Shown here: piece after piece, positions 12,600-24,499 of the stretch
Position numbering within the stretch: position 1 is the first letter of the stretch
Layout: each line of letters opens with the position of its first letter
Assembly: GCF_023856365.1 (NCBI RefSeq)
Contig: NC_064534.1
Location: forward strand, 10,498,536-10,562,535
From: Brienomyrus brachyistius
Lineage: Eukaryota > Chordata > Actinopteri > Osteoglossiformes > Mormyridae
Reading direction: 5' to 3'
DNA length: 64,000 nucleotides
The notes under the pieces: generated by a model
Databases searched by the model: none
What the model was told of the DNA's origin: nothing
The model's input: the letters and a program-made list of their open reading frames with translations, nothing else
Translations under genes and position numbers: made by a program

Positions 12600-13195
12600 A
12601 TATGAAAAAGTGCTTTATGATACTTTACAAAGTAATCCATCTGTATTTTGTTTTTAAAGGAAGAATGAGTTCAGGCCGAGTTATTTTGTTCCTGCAAATA
12701 GCAGCCATAGCTTGGAAAATAGCTGATTTAACACCGATCCATAAACTAGAAAGAGATCTGTAAGGTTATAGAAGCTATAATTTAGCCTAAGTAGCACACT
12801 ACTTGCCCAGCAATAACATTTTAAGGGAGACTCAGCATGGATTTTAGGAGAAACAAATCTTACTTAGCCTGTAGGATTTCAGTGAGAATGAGCCAATGAT
12901 TTCAACATAACGTCACGTCAAAACACAGTTCCTAGAACTTATCCTGCAGTCTGCAGTAATATGAAGTGACACACATATAGACAGAACTGGAACGACATCA
13001 TTATGAAACCAGTCTAGTCAGAGTAGTATCACGGTGTTCTTTATCAGTGACCTCTAGTCTCTCTGATTTACATACAAAACATAGTCCCTTTGTTAGGGTG
13101 GTTACACTAGCTGAATTCACTAAACTTGCTGTAGCATAAATATACATCAGAAAAAATACTAAACGGCCAAACTAAACTATGGAGAAAGGTTGATT
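12600..13195. other. Intergenic DNA, nothing recognised
   Basis: A+T-rich unique sequence between the solo LTR and the tandem array. Only short frames. Confidence 0.5.
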
Positions 13196-13199
13196 ATCG

Positions 13200-13736
13200 A
13201 CACAGCACACACAAAGATAAAGTTCACTGCAAAGCACACTAACAAGCATAACGCTCAGTGCAAAGCACACTAAAAAGAATAAAGGTCACTGCAAAGCACA
13301 CTAAAAAGAATAAAGGTCACTGCAAAGCACACTAACAAGCATAACGCTCAGTGCAAAGCACACTAAAAAGAATAAAGGTCACTGCAAAGCACACTAACAA
13401 GCATAACGCTCAGTGCAAAGCACACTAAAAACAATAAAGATCACTGCAAAGCACACTAACAAGCATAACGCTCAGTGCAAAGCACACTAAAAACAATAAA
13501 GATCACTGCAAAGCACACTAACAAGCATAACGCTCAGTGCAAAGCACACTAAAAAGAATAAAGGCCACTGCAAATCACACTAAAAAGAATAAAGGTCACT
13601 GCAAAGCACACTAACAAGCATAACGCTCAGTGCAAAGCACACTAAAAAGAATAAAGGTCACTGCAAAGCACACTAACAAGCATAACACTGAGTGCAAAGC
13701 ACACTAAAAAGAGTAAAGGTCACTGCAAAGCACACT
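13200..13736. repeat. Tandem array, ~31-bp unit in ~62-bp dimers
   Basis: Alternating units: TCACTGCAAAGCACACTAAC followed by AAGCATAACGC, and TCAGTGCAAAGCACACTAAA followed by AAGAATAAAGG. GCAAAGCACACTAA recurs every ~30-31 bp, about 17 times. The A/B alternation makes a dimeric higher-order unit, with occasional BB pairs. Confidence 0.9.
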
Positions 13737-13739
13737 GCA

Positions 13740-15320
13740 GACACCTACTATAAGGTTTCCTATTCAAAAAGATGTATCTCTCTCAAAACCCGTAAATTGG
13801 GCAAACAAGATGCTTGGCTGTGTATTTATGAAACACATTGTGTTGGTGCTCTATTAAGCACTTGAAAGTTCACACTTACTGCTTGGCTTTGTTCATCCCA
13901 CCTCTAAAGGATATTTCTGCTGTAGAGCATGTCAAATGAGGAGCGGCAACAAAGGTTTCTGCTATGAAACGGGGTAAAAATAGAAGCTGTAGATCTGTTT
14001 AGTGATTAGCAACCAAACGTAGCAGATGAGCAAACATAACAGAGCATGTGACTGAGTATCTTCAGATGTAGTTGTTAGCCCGGTGTTTCAAAACTGAGAG
14101 ACTTTTGCTCTATATTCAAGGATTCAAGGTTTTTATTTTTCACTTGCAAGGTATACAGTCTAATATAATGCTGACATAATAAGTACTGATAGCAAAATAA
14201 CGATAATTAAAAGAAACAATATAATAAATGTCATAAAATAGAAAGGTTATGCAGTAAAAAATTATAATAATATTAAAAGGCTAAAGATGTTTAACACATC
14301 TATGTGTCTGTGTCTCTATGTATAAAAACTGGCATAGAAAATATTGAGTGTTTACATGGTCACCCACCCAAAATGGATTCCTCTGCTAAGCAGATGCTTG
14401 TGTCTGATGTAAATTACACAGTCATTTAGGGGGAAAATACAGTGAATACCAGCTTAAGACATTGGGAAGAGGGCTCAGAATCAGCACTTATACATTGCTA
14501 TGGCAACTGTGCCGTGGCAGAAAGTACTATGCTATAAAAGTAAAAAAAAAAAAATAAATCAGTGAGATTGAATCTGTTTACTAAGTGTAAGTCACATGGC
14601 ATGTTCGTCTTTTGCTTATCCTTTACTTAATATTTACTCATGATTCAGGCCCAGTAAACTGTATTGTAGCACAACACACTAAATCCTCTTGAACCAACTG
14701 CAGATTCTCCGCCTTGTATAACTAGTCTTGGTCAAGAAGGAATCCATAAGAGACACAGTCATTGTATATTCAGTGCCGGAGGCAGTTGTAACTGCAGTTA
14801 CGGGAATTGTGAGAAAACCTATAATATATGAACCTGGGTCAAATAATAATGACCTTGTCACAACATCTGACTAACTAGGTCCCGCTGAAAGGACTTATTG
14901 AACGATATCTCATCTGATTCCATCATTTACAGCACAGCAGTATCGTGACCTGTACAGCTGTCCCACATGCTTGACCAGAACGTGGATCACAAACTACACC
15001 GCACCGTACCCCAATGGGAATAGTTCCTCTCCCATAGTGTTGTGTGACTATCAGTCCACCCATCCCTTTTCATTCCTCCTTATGCAACTGGCGTCTTGCT
15101 GGGATTAGGGTCTGCGATACATTTACCAATGGCGGTATTAATCAAACGGGCGCATGCTTGCGTAGCCTTAGAGATTGTTAAAATCAGAGCAGAGATTTGT
15201 TAAGCTCTTCCATTGTATATCAGGCACCATCCTAGTTCAAGATTACCAGCAAGGAAAAAAATTTCATATTCATAGAGATAAACACATAAGAGAGTAGTTG
15301 GGAGTGATTTATTATTTTTT
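13740..15320. other. Intergenic DNA, nothing recognised
   Basis: Contains an A-rich repeat-like patch near 14120-14280 (AAGGATTCAAGG, possibly an old SINE tail). Otherwise unique. Confidence 0.45.
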
Positions 15321-15329
15321 ATTTGTTCA

Positions 15330-16180
15330 ATGTATTTGCATGAATTATATTGCATATTGCATTATAGTATTGTTAATAATAATATCAAGAACAATACAGT
15401 TGTGGTTAACAAGAGCAACAACAATAAGAATGACAACAGTCCTATTCAGGATTTAGCTAAGCATGCATTATGCATAATTCCCACAATGCATTTTTTGACA
15501 TATGGCAAAAACATTCCCAGATGTGATCCCGGTAGGCGCTGATGCTATCTGCTGTTTCCGCGTCTTTGCCCAAGCTCCTTTGTTTGCCTTGTGATCGGCC
15601 CCTGCTGTTTTTGCAATCTCTGCATTTTTTTTCCCACTAGCGTGAGGCTGCGAGTCGCTAACAGCTAATTACTTCCTGTTGAAGCCAAGGTCAAGCACCG
15701 TGGCTAGATGCCATCTATCTCGGGGCTGGGATGGCTTTGTAGCCTCTAATTATTGTGTTAGCACCCAACGCTATATCACCAGCCCATGGTTCTTGGCTAG
15801 CGCCCTTAGCGAAAGCCTGAAAGGTGGCTAGCTGGCATTGAAGCATGTGACTGGCAGCAATGCATTTTTTTTCTTTTTTTTTTTGGTTTGCAGGCTCACA
15901 TAACCCCCCCGGTTCCAGTCGGGATGATATTATTGGCTTTGTCATGCATGCTTGTGGTGTTTCTGTGTTCTCCTGAACCCCTGCCATGTGCTGCCTCTTT
16001 GCCTCTCTCTCTGGAGTCTGCCAGGGCTTTCACTAATGCTAATCATTTTTCAGTTCAAGCCAACCTGACAATTCTAATTTCCTCCCGTGTCCAAGCGTAA
16101 CTGGAGCCTTAACTAGCATGTTCAGGCCTTATTAATCAATGGATAATCATTATGGCTCAGTTATTTGTAAGGTCGAGGAA
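15330..16180. promoter_or_regulatory. Candidate conserved non-coding element block
   Basis: Non-repetitive sequence rich in paired homeodomain/POU/SOX-type words: AGCATGCATTATGCATAATT, CTAATTATTGTG, TTATTAATCAATGGATAATC. CpG-poor, with no splice-bounded exon. Suggested only by composition. Confidence 0.3.
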
Positions 16181-16188
16181 CTGTCATC

Positions 16189-16880
16189 TTGTTTGGGATA
16201 CTTTCCCTAAATCTTATACAGATGTTTACCCGATGTAACTCATATGCTGGATCCACTAACCCTTGTACTCGTCCATTGGAAGCACTAAGGAAGTTGAATT
16301 ACATAAATAGTTACAAAAAGAATTTACTTATGGACTACTGTTCATTAAACCTTCAACATGAACTGGAATCAAAATTATTCTTCGAAGGCTTTACCTTGAA
16401 CACATTCAGGAAAGGATATATTTACTTCTATATCAACTTCTCTGTGAGCAGTGTACCAGTCAAGTACTTCGGTCAATTTCACGAAGTTGTTATATTATTA
16501 GCGTTTTGTCCAGCCTTAGATTTAGATGTATCAGTCAATTCATCAATGAAAAGAGTCAATGTAACTTTACCTCAAGATGTCACCTCAGTCAATCTGTACA
16601 TTGACCACTTAGTCACTTGTTCAGTCCATCAATGAATGTGGTCACATCACTTGGTAAATTGCACATTAGCTCAATCATAATTGGCTCAGTGTTTATGTAA
16701 GGTCCATCTTCTCAATCCCAGGGTCACTACCCACCGAAGATTCAGGCTTAAATGCATCGGAAATTAAGACATCTGGTGATGCTGATAGACTCCTTTTGTT
16801 CTTGTAATGCATAGTGGAATAACCTCTGAATTAAAAGAGCTCATTTTAGCAGAAACTGTACTTAACTGATCTTCATTGTG
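16189..16880. other. Intergenic DNA with a 148-codon chance frame
   Basis: A frame runs 16189-16635 but has no recognisable domain, no promoter and no neighbouring exon. Its DNA has irregular repetition of AGTCAA-like words. Treated as non-coding. Confidence 0.4.
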
Positions 16881-16889
16881 CTTCACCCA

Positions 16890-17300
16890 CCATCACTATT
16901 AATTTAATTATTGCATATCTGCTACAGAATTGGCCAACATAAAAAGAGGATAATTGATTTTATAGTTCATAACTGTTGTTTAAAAAGTTATGAAGTGATG
17001 CCTCCATTTTTCGGCTCCTTTTAGGTTGATGACAAATATTATGCCGGTGCCTTTTATTGTTACCACAAAAGCAGCTTGGCTATGTTTGCTGGGTTTAAAT
17101 GACAAGGCTTACAAGACTTATTAGATATGCCACTCTCAAATGACCCGTAAGAACAATGGAGGAGTCTAATCCTCAGTCCTTTATCAATGACTCAAATGGA
17201 AATCTATTTATGGATAATCAGGCATTGTTATTTTGGGACAAGATGGTCCGACGGCTCAGATTTGAAAAGGAAAATATTTAGAAAGTAAACCAGCCAGGCA
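16890..17300. promoter_or_regulatory. Candidate conserved non-coding element
   Basis: Unique A+T-rich stretch containing ATTAATTTAATTATTGCATA, GAACAATGG, CATTGTTATTTTGGG and TCAAATGACC, with E-box and SOX-type words and no repeat signature. One of the stronger enhancer-like stretches here by eye. Confidence 0.35.
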
Positions 17301-17379
17301 GTTATTCTCTGTTGCCTTTAGGTCAAAAATGAGAACAGGGCTGGAATTAACAGTGATCCACTTATTGTTGGAAGTGATA

Positions 17380-17444
17380 GTCATGTGACAGGGTCATGTG
17401 ACAGGGTCATGTGACAGGGTCATGTGACAGGGTCATGTGACAGG
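17380..17444. repeat. Five perfect 13-bp repeats, each with TCATGTGA
   Basis: Unit GTCATGTGACAGG, period 13. TCATGTGA starts at 17381, 17394, 17407, 17420 and 17433. TCATGTGA is the M-box form of the E-box bound by MITF/TFE proteins. Confidence 0.9.
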
Positions 17445-18470
17445 AAGCATCAGGCAGAACAATACACGAGGTGTGTCAATATACTGTAAAAAGTATAGCC
17501 CGTGTATTACATCACTATTTGTCAGACAGCCCTGCACTGGATAAGCAGATATTGAAGATGGATGGGTGGATGGATGGCTGTTATTGCACAGGTTACTGAA
17601 GATTTTTAAACAACTGTGTTTCACCAAAGGCAAACTGTGAATCAAAACCTATTTTATATAATTGTATATACTAGCATCATACTGCTTCTCCAACAAGATG
17701 GAATAAATCACAGCTCTTTAATATGCCTCGATCACAATAATTCTTAGCACACATTAGCATCAGAGAAAACAGCAAATATTGACACCCATAAACTGAAGAG
17801 CTTTTATTGACGATAATTTCATCTGTCAGTATCGTTCCTTAAATCAAAACTGCCAATGACAGATTAAAAAAAAAATTGCGCTGCCAATCAAGATTAAGTA
17901 ACATAACCTTCCCCTGCTTAGCTGCGTGTGTGTTTCTGTGTGTGTGTGGGGGGGGGGGGGGGGGCATGGAGCCCTTTTATTTATTTCCTGTGGTCGGTGT
18001 CTCATACAAGAAGAAACAGTAGCTGGAAGGACACAGGAGCTCAGGCTTATGTTGCTATGACGATTCATTATGCAGCAACCGAAAACAAAAGAGTTGTCTG
18101 TCTTGGTTCAGCATCAGAGACTCATTTGTGTTTTATACTCTGCCCTCCAGCTGAGATCTCAACTGTCTCTCTAAACCCATCAGTGAACTTTCTCCATCTG
18201 ACAACTATCTTAACAAACAAGATCTAATTAAAAAAAATCAGGGGATCATTACAGCTTTGCTCCAGCAGCAGAAAAACCTAGTAGAGGATAAAAATTGCTT
18301 ACTCACAGCTTCGTCTATCGTACAGAGTTCAGGGGACGCAAAACAAGTTTCACATCAGCCCCTGTCAGATGTGATGGTTTAAATCTTCCCACACTCACTT
18401 GTAGCATTAAAAAACATAACAGTTGAGCGACCGCTAAGATCCTTTTGTTCTGTTTTCGTTCAAAAAAAGA
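17445..18470. other. Intergenic DNA with a G17 run
   Basis: (GT)n followed by G17 at 17948-17964. The rest is unique, with no gene recognised. Confidence 0.5.
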
Positions 18471-18474
18471 AAAT

Positions 18475-18690
18475 CAGGCAGGCAGACAGACAGAGAGGCA
18501 GACTGACAGATAGGCATACAGACAGGCAGGCACACAGGTGGACAGACAAGCAGACACAGGCATACAGACAGACATACAGGCAGACACACAAGTATACAGA
18601 CAGGCAGGCATACAGACAGACATACAGGCAGACACACAAGTATACAGACAGGCAGGCACACAGGCAGACAGACAGGCAGATAGATAGATC
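18475..18690. repeat. (CAGA/CAGG/CATA)n tetranucleotide array
   Basis: Interrupted CAGN tetranucleotide repeats with a ~52-bp internal duplication (GCATACAGACAGACATACAG begins each copy). It directly abuts the 42-bp minisatellite. Confidence 0.9.
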
Positions 18691-19850
18691 TGGCGAACAG
18701 GTTAGTCCATCCTGTGGTCTGTGTGGACACTGTGGCGAACAGGTTAGTCCATCCTGTGGTCTGTGTGGACACTGTGGCGAACAGGTTAGTCCATCCTGTG
18801 GTCTGTGTGGACACTGGTGAACAGGTTAGTCCATCCTGTGGTCTGTGTGGACACTGTGGTGAACAGGTTAGTCCATCCTGTTGTCTGTGTGGACACTGTG
18901 GTGAACAGGTTAGTCCATCCTGTGGTCTGTGTGGACACTGTGGTGAACAGGTTAGTCCATCCTGTGGTCTGTGTGGACACTGTGGCGAACAGGTTAGTCC
19001 ATCCTGTGGTCTGTGTGGACACTGGTGAACAGGTTAGTCCATCCTGTGGTCTGTGTGGACACTGTGGTGAACAGGTTAGTCCATCCTGTTGTCTGTGTGG
19101 ACACTGTGGTGAACAGGTTAGTCCATCCTGTGGTCTGTGTGGACACTGTGGTGAACAGGTTAGTCCATCCTGTGGTCTGTGTGGACACTGTGGCGAACAG
19201 GTTAGTCCATCCTGTGGTCTGTGTGGACACTGGTGAACAGGTTAGTCCATCCTGTGGTCTGTGTGGACACTGTGGCGAACAGGTTAGTCCATCCTGTTGT
19301 CTGTGTGGACACTGTGGTGAACAGGTTAGTCCATCCTGTTGTCTGTGTGGACACTGTGGTGAACAGGTTAGTCCATCCTGTGGTCTGTGTGGACACTGTG
19401 GCGAACAGGTTAGTCCATCCTGTGGTCTGTGTGGACACTGGTGAACAGGTTAGTCCATCCTGTGGTCTGTGTGGACACTGTGGTGAACAGGTTAGTCCAT
19501 CCTGTTGTCTGTGTGGACACTGTGGTGAACAGGTTAGTCCATCCTGTGGTCTGTGTGGACACTGTGGTGAACAGGTTAGTCCATCCTGTGGTCTGTGTGG
19601 ACACTGTGGTGAACAGGTTAGTCCATCCTGTGGTCTGTGTGGACACTGGCGAACAGGTCAGTCTATCCTGTGGTCTGTGTGGACACTGTGGTGAACAGGT
19701 TAGTCCATCCTGAGGTCTGTGTGGACACTGTGGTGAACAGGTTAGTCCATCCTGTTGTCTGTGTGGACACTGTGGCGAACAGGTTAGTCCATCCTGTGGT
19801 CTGTGTGGACACTGTGGTGAACAGGTTAGTCCATCCTGTGGTCTGTGTGG
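18690..19850. repeat. 42-bp minisatellite with a 208-bp higher-order period
   Basis: About 28 copies of a 42-bp unit (GAACAGGTTAGTCCATCCTG, then TGGTCTGTGTGGACACTGTGGC split across the boundary). Shortened 40-bp units (ACACTGGTG instead of ACACTGTGGTG) recur exactly every 208 bp, at 18814, 19022, 19230, 19438 and 19646, giving a five-unit higher-order repeat (4x42+40). GTTGTC against GTGGTC variants also recur with this period. Long frames on both strands are translations of the repeat. Confidence 0.95.
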
Positions 19851-19852
19851 AT

Positions 19853-20255
19853 CCCAGTGCCCCAGTGCAGTAATAGGGACAGTGTAATCTAAAAATGGCG
19901 CCATACTTTGGATGAAATGTAAAACCGAGCTCCTGACCCTCTGAGGTCATAAAAGATCCCCGGCCCTCCTTTGAAAGAGGAGGGGTGGTACCCTGATGTC
20001 CGGGCTCAAATCATCCACTGAGGCCCTATCAGATCTGGCCTCCTAATCATCTCCTGTATCTTACTGGTGAATTCTCTCCTTCACCACCTTAGCTACTGTG
20101 TGGTGAGCGTACTGGTGCAGAATGGCTGCCATCGCATCATCCAGGTGGGTGTTACACAGAGGTGGTGGCTGAAGTGGCTCCCCACTGGTTCTGTAAAGCT
20201 CTTTGGGTGTCTTGAAAAGCACTATATAAATGTAACTTTAATTCATTCATAATGC
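19853..20255 (+). repeat. Dispersed teleost-type repeat with (ATTC)n tail
   Basis: Ends AAAAGCACTATATAAATGTA then ACTTTAATTCATTCAT, with TGGCTGCCATCGCATCATCC upstream. I recognise this wording as a common fish interspersed repeat, probably a retroelement 3' end; the class is uncertain. Confidence 0.5.
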
Positions 20256-20259
20256 CTGG

Positions 20260-21190
20260 GAGCAACTCTACACCTACCTCTGACCCTGACCAGGATATGA
20301 GGATGGATGCTTGGTATGGAATTACATGATAAGTCCTGTATGTAAAGTTCTTCATAACAGAAAAACTCACTGCAAAATCGGTGCCTTTGTAACCGTGACT
20401 ACTGTGTCTCTCCTTTAACTGTCTGATTAATAGAACAACACAATCTCTTTATTGTGATTTATTTGCTGCTCAAAACTACACGGCTTGTTAAGAAAATGTG
20501 TTTAGTTGCGTTTAGGCAGCTGAGGCATAACCTGGGGGACGAATAAATTTGCTGAATCCTTGTGCATGAACCTACAGTCAACTGTACCTGATCAAATCCA
20601 AATATATGGCCCAAAATGTCTTGCCACATTTGGTTTGCTGTAGCCACAGAACTGCAATTGTGGATGACCACAACCAGCCTGAATAATAACAATAATAATA
20701 ATTATTATTCTTACGCCTAAGGTAAAAAGAAATGTACAATAACACTTAAAGATCTTCTGTCTCGTCTCATATTCATTTCTGCAAGTCTTAAAGAGGAAAG
20801 ATTTCGCTGCCATCTAGTGGATGCTTCTAGTATGTTTGTGTGGTTCTTTGAAAGGATTTATCTTTCATCGTCTGCCCAGCATTTATGATCTGATTTAAGA
20901 ATATATAATGCTGCGACAATAAGCTGTATTTGGCATGACGAAACTCACTCATCTCCTCGCCACATTCCATGTTCACCGTTTGCAACCTTAGGGCTCTCTC
21001 CTGCCTACCAATTCATTTCAGGCTGATTTCCATAATGAATCCCAAATAAGCTGGAGTAATCAGCATACAAGTAAATAGGTTTTTGATTAATTAAAAGCAA
21101 GATTTTGATTTAAGCAAAATACTCATTAACATGTTGGTGGCATGGCAGCTCTCTTGGCAGCAATGCAACCATGCCATGGGCTTTTGGCTC
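20260..21190. other. Intergenic DNA with an enhancer-like stretch (about 20930-21130)
   Basis: Contains CTGCCATCTAGTGG (20808-20821), a CTCF-like half match. 20985-21130 has CCATAATGAATCCC and TTTTGATTAATTAAAAGCAA and looks CNE-like. No gene. Confidence 0.35.
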
Positions 21191-21198
21191 CGGAGGGC

Positions 21199-21778
21199 AC
21201 TCACTCACTCACTCACTCACTCACTCACTCACTCACTCACTCAACTCTCTCAGTCACTCACTCACACACTCACTCACTCACTCAGTCACTCACACTCACT
21301 CACTCACTCAGTCACTCACTCATTCACTCAGTCACTCAGTCAGTCACTCACTCACACACTCACTCAGTCACTCACTCAGTCACTCACTCATTCTCACTCA
21401 CTCACTAATTCTCTCACTCATTCTCTCATTCATTCTCTCACTCACTCATTCTCTCACTCATTCTCTCACTCACTCATTCTCTCACTCATTTTCACTCACT
21501 CACTCATTCTCTCACTCACTCACTCACTCATTCTCACTCACTAATTCTCCCACTCATTCTCTCATTCATTCTCTTACTCATTCGCTCACTCACTCATTCT
21601 CACTCACTCACTAATTCTCTCACTCATTCTCTCATTCATTCTCTCACTCACTCATTCTCTCACTCACTCATTCTCTCACTCATTCTCTCACTCACTCATT
21701 CTCTCTCACTCATTTTCGCTCACTCACTCATTCTCTCATTCATTCTCACTCACTCACTCACTCTCTCTCTCTCTCTCC
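21199..21778. repeat. (CACT)n / (CATTCTCT)n tandem array
   Basis: Starts as pure (ACTC)n, then mixes CAGT, CATT and CTCT words in ~20-30 bp groups, and ends in (CT)n. Open frames of Thr/His/Ser/Leu here are repeat translations. Confidence 0.95.
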
Positions 21779-21999
21779 CTCTCTAACCAACCCCATATCT
21801 GTCTGTGTGGTCTCCCATTTTATGCTGGTTTCCTTCAGGTGCTCCAGTTTCCCTCCACAATAATAAATGCCTGCTGTTCTGGGGATCCCAGACACTGTCG
21901 TTTGTCTTTAGTGTGCAAATGTATGTGTGAATTTCAGTGCCATGCGATGGATGGACATGCCCTATAGGGGGCGTCTTGCCTTACTCCCTATTTACTTTT

Positions 22000-22590
22000 T
22001 ACACATTTAGCAGACACTTTTATCCAAAGTGACATACAAGTCTTCATTGCAAACATATGGTTGTCTAGGAGTCAAAGAGGCTTAAATGCAACTAGGCTGA
22101 GCTTCCCAGGTACAAACAGAAGCAGAAACTACACAACAACTTCTAACAAAGCAAAAAGCTTTGTAATAACCTTCCAAGAACCAATAGTGTAACATAAGGA
22201 CATTCAAGGAATGCAAAGCGGCACCTGGCGAGTAGATGAATTCATGCAATAGATTAGTCTTGATGTGTTTCTTTAAGCCGCACAAGGAGTCTGATGACCA
22301 GACATGCTTCAGCAGCTCATTGCACCATCAGGGAACCGCACAAGAGAACCATCTGGAGTCATACTTCTCATGTGGTGGAGGGATCTCCAAATGACATAGG
22401 TTTGCTGACCAAGGGGGCCGAGATGGGATATAGGTCTTGAGGAGCATTTTGATGGAGACGGGTGCCTGTCCATTGATGGACCTGTAAGCCAGCGCCGAGA
22501 ACCAGAACGTTATGTGAGCGCAAACAGGGAGCCGGTGAAGGGAGAAAAGGAGGGGTCTTCTTAGGATGACTTCTGAAGCCCCACAAGCCG
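22000..22590 (-). repeat. Long SINE-tailed interspersed repeat
   Basis: Begins on the + strand with TTTAGCAGACACTTTTATCC, the reverse of the SINE tail seen at 46618. It continues with a different body including GGAGCCGGTGAAGGGAG and TTGATGGAGACGGGTG. Probably a composite fish repeat; no coding capacity. Confidence 0.5.
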
Positions 22591-22594
22591 ATTG

Positions 22595-24490
22595 GGGTGC
22601 AGGGTTATTAATCATGGCCACTTGATTTGTTTTACAGATGATTTGTGGCCTCGGGGTGTAATTAATGACCAACGAGCCTGTGGTGGTCATTCGGTCTCAT
22701 GCTGTAAGGCTGCTTATTTTGATCTGGCATCTGTCTCTTTGTTTATCTGTCTGTCATTTGCGGCCTGTGACGCCTGTATGTACCCAGCGTGTGAAAGGCA
22801 CCTGTAGGATCTATCCTATGGGAAGTACAACACCTAGATGAATCCGGATGTGACACTTGGCTTTGGATGCTCTTGTCACCCTGACTCAAGGTGTTATTTA
22901 TGGGTTTGTTTGTTTGGTGTTGAAGGCCAGGTGCCCAGGGCTCCTGTGTCCTGGAGATACCTGCCAGTTGTCCCACATTGCAACGGACAGGGGACCAAAC
23001 AGCAGACAGAGCACCCCCCCCCCCCCCAGTTATTAATCATCCACACTTCAGTTGTGCTTAAGAAGGCTTTCGGGGGAGTGGAGTAAGGGTGAGAGGCAGC
23101 CAGAAGAAGAAGCCAGAGGGATGGAACTGTTCCCCTGTGGTATTATGGGATGGACAAAATAAGCATCCCTTAAAGTCCCAGCAATTGACTTGCATCGATG
23201 CAACACCACAAAATGATGCCTAAAACAAGAACCATGGAGTGAAAACCCCAATCTCACTTTGGACTAAGACCACCCAAGGTCTACAGTTTTATACTGTGTC
23301 CATTTATATGGTGCTGGAGAGTGTTTTTTACTGAAGGAATTCAGGTTAAGTGCTTTGCCCGGTGGGGGGGGGGGGGGGGCACCAGCAAGGTTCCTGCAGT
23401 CACATTAAACCAGCAGCCTTTTGATCTCAAGGTCAGTTTCTTAACCACAAGTCCACCTGCTGTTCGGGGAGGGAATCGTAGCTCCCTTGCAGCCGTCCTG
23501 TGCTTCTGGAGGAATTATTAACTATGTTCTACTTTTTTTTTCCCCTCTCGCTCTGGGACTAATGAAGACTAATGAAAGACTGAGGCACAGGAGCTGCAGA
23601 GAGGAGAATAAATCTTGATGTGTTGTGGGCAGAGGTTGGCGAAGGGTTCGGACCACCACACCTTTGGTTTCACCCATTACAGTAGCTCTTTCTACTTTTA
23701 TGAGGCTCATTTTTACGAGCCACTTGTCTCATAGGATTACAGCACATTTCAGGATTTAGATCAGTAGCCCCTACAAATCAGCTAAATGCGTAAGCAAATA
23801 AACTGCCTACTGCCAGCGTGTGCTGTTAGTAACAATTAGCTCTTACGTTTCCACTTACTGCTCCCAGGACAGGGTTTGCTTTGCTTCTTCCCCTCAGAAG
23901 TACTTTTGTCAGCTGAGGTGACATGATGGGTGTATCTCAATACACGTACTTGACCGTATCGCGCCGTCTTCCATGCCCGAAGACTAGTTCCAGTCTTCAG
24001 AACAGAAACAGAGGACGGTAAAAATCCCCAAATGTCATTCCCCCCCAAATGTCAAAGATACGTCGGTTGTATCCTTGACAAATAAGAGCAATCCCATGAT
24101 TCATTGCGCCCCAAGTTCATTCTTGGAAGGCAATTTGGCATGACCGGTCTTGCCAAGACCACAAGTACGATCTTCGCACTCTTGGTATGTGTCTGTCCAT
24201 GCACTCCATGACGCGCCATAACTTCGATCCTCCCCCCCGTGGCTCCTTGCTTCGACACTTTTGCCGATCCTACGCATCCAGACACCTTTATAAGGTGCAT
24301 CCTATTATCGAGCCTCTTGCGACGTAACGGCATATGCATTATTCATGCCAAGTCACTTGCTTGGATGACACTCATTTTAAGTTCTCAGATGCATACATAC
24401 ATAGTTTACTGCTTGACACGCATATAATGCGGAATTAAATACTCAATGCACAGTTAGATTTTAAAGACAAGATCATGTACTTAAAGTTTA
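22595..24490. other. Intergenic DNA with SINE fragment and homopolymers
   Basis: 22600-22690 is CNE-like (GGTTATTAATCATGGCC, GTGTAATTAATGACC). Homopolymer runs: C12 near 23017 and G15 near 23365. About 23330-23465 resembles a minus-strand SINE head (AAGTGCTTTGCCC, AGCAGCCTTTTGATC). No gene recognised. Confidence 0.4.
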
Positions 24491-24499
24491 TTTCAAGGG

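Noticed and set aside
13200..13736. Regularly spaced repeats as a possible CRISPR array
   Set aside because: Spacers are not unique; they alternate between two types, and the DNA is vertebrate. It is an ordinary tandem array.
16189..16635. 148-codon frame in unique DNA
   Set aside because: No recognisable domain, no splice context and an A+T-rich codon pattern; treated as chance.
18434..19950. Long open frames on both strands (up to 164 codons) rich in Cys/Thr/Val
   Set aside because: They are translations of the CAGN array and the 42-bp minisatellite; frames break every 208 bp where the 40-bp unit shifts phase.
21131..21614. Three overlapping His/Ser/Thr/Leu-rich frames of up to 147 codons
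   Set aside because: Produced by the (CACT)n array; all frames are open because the repeat contains no stops.
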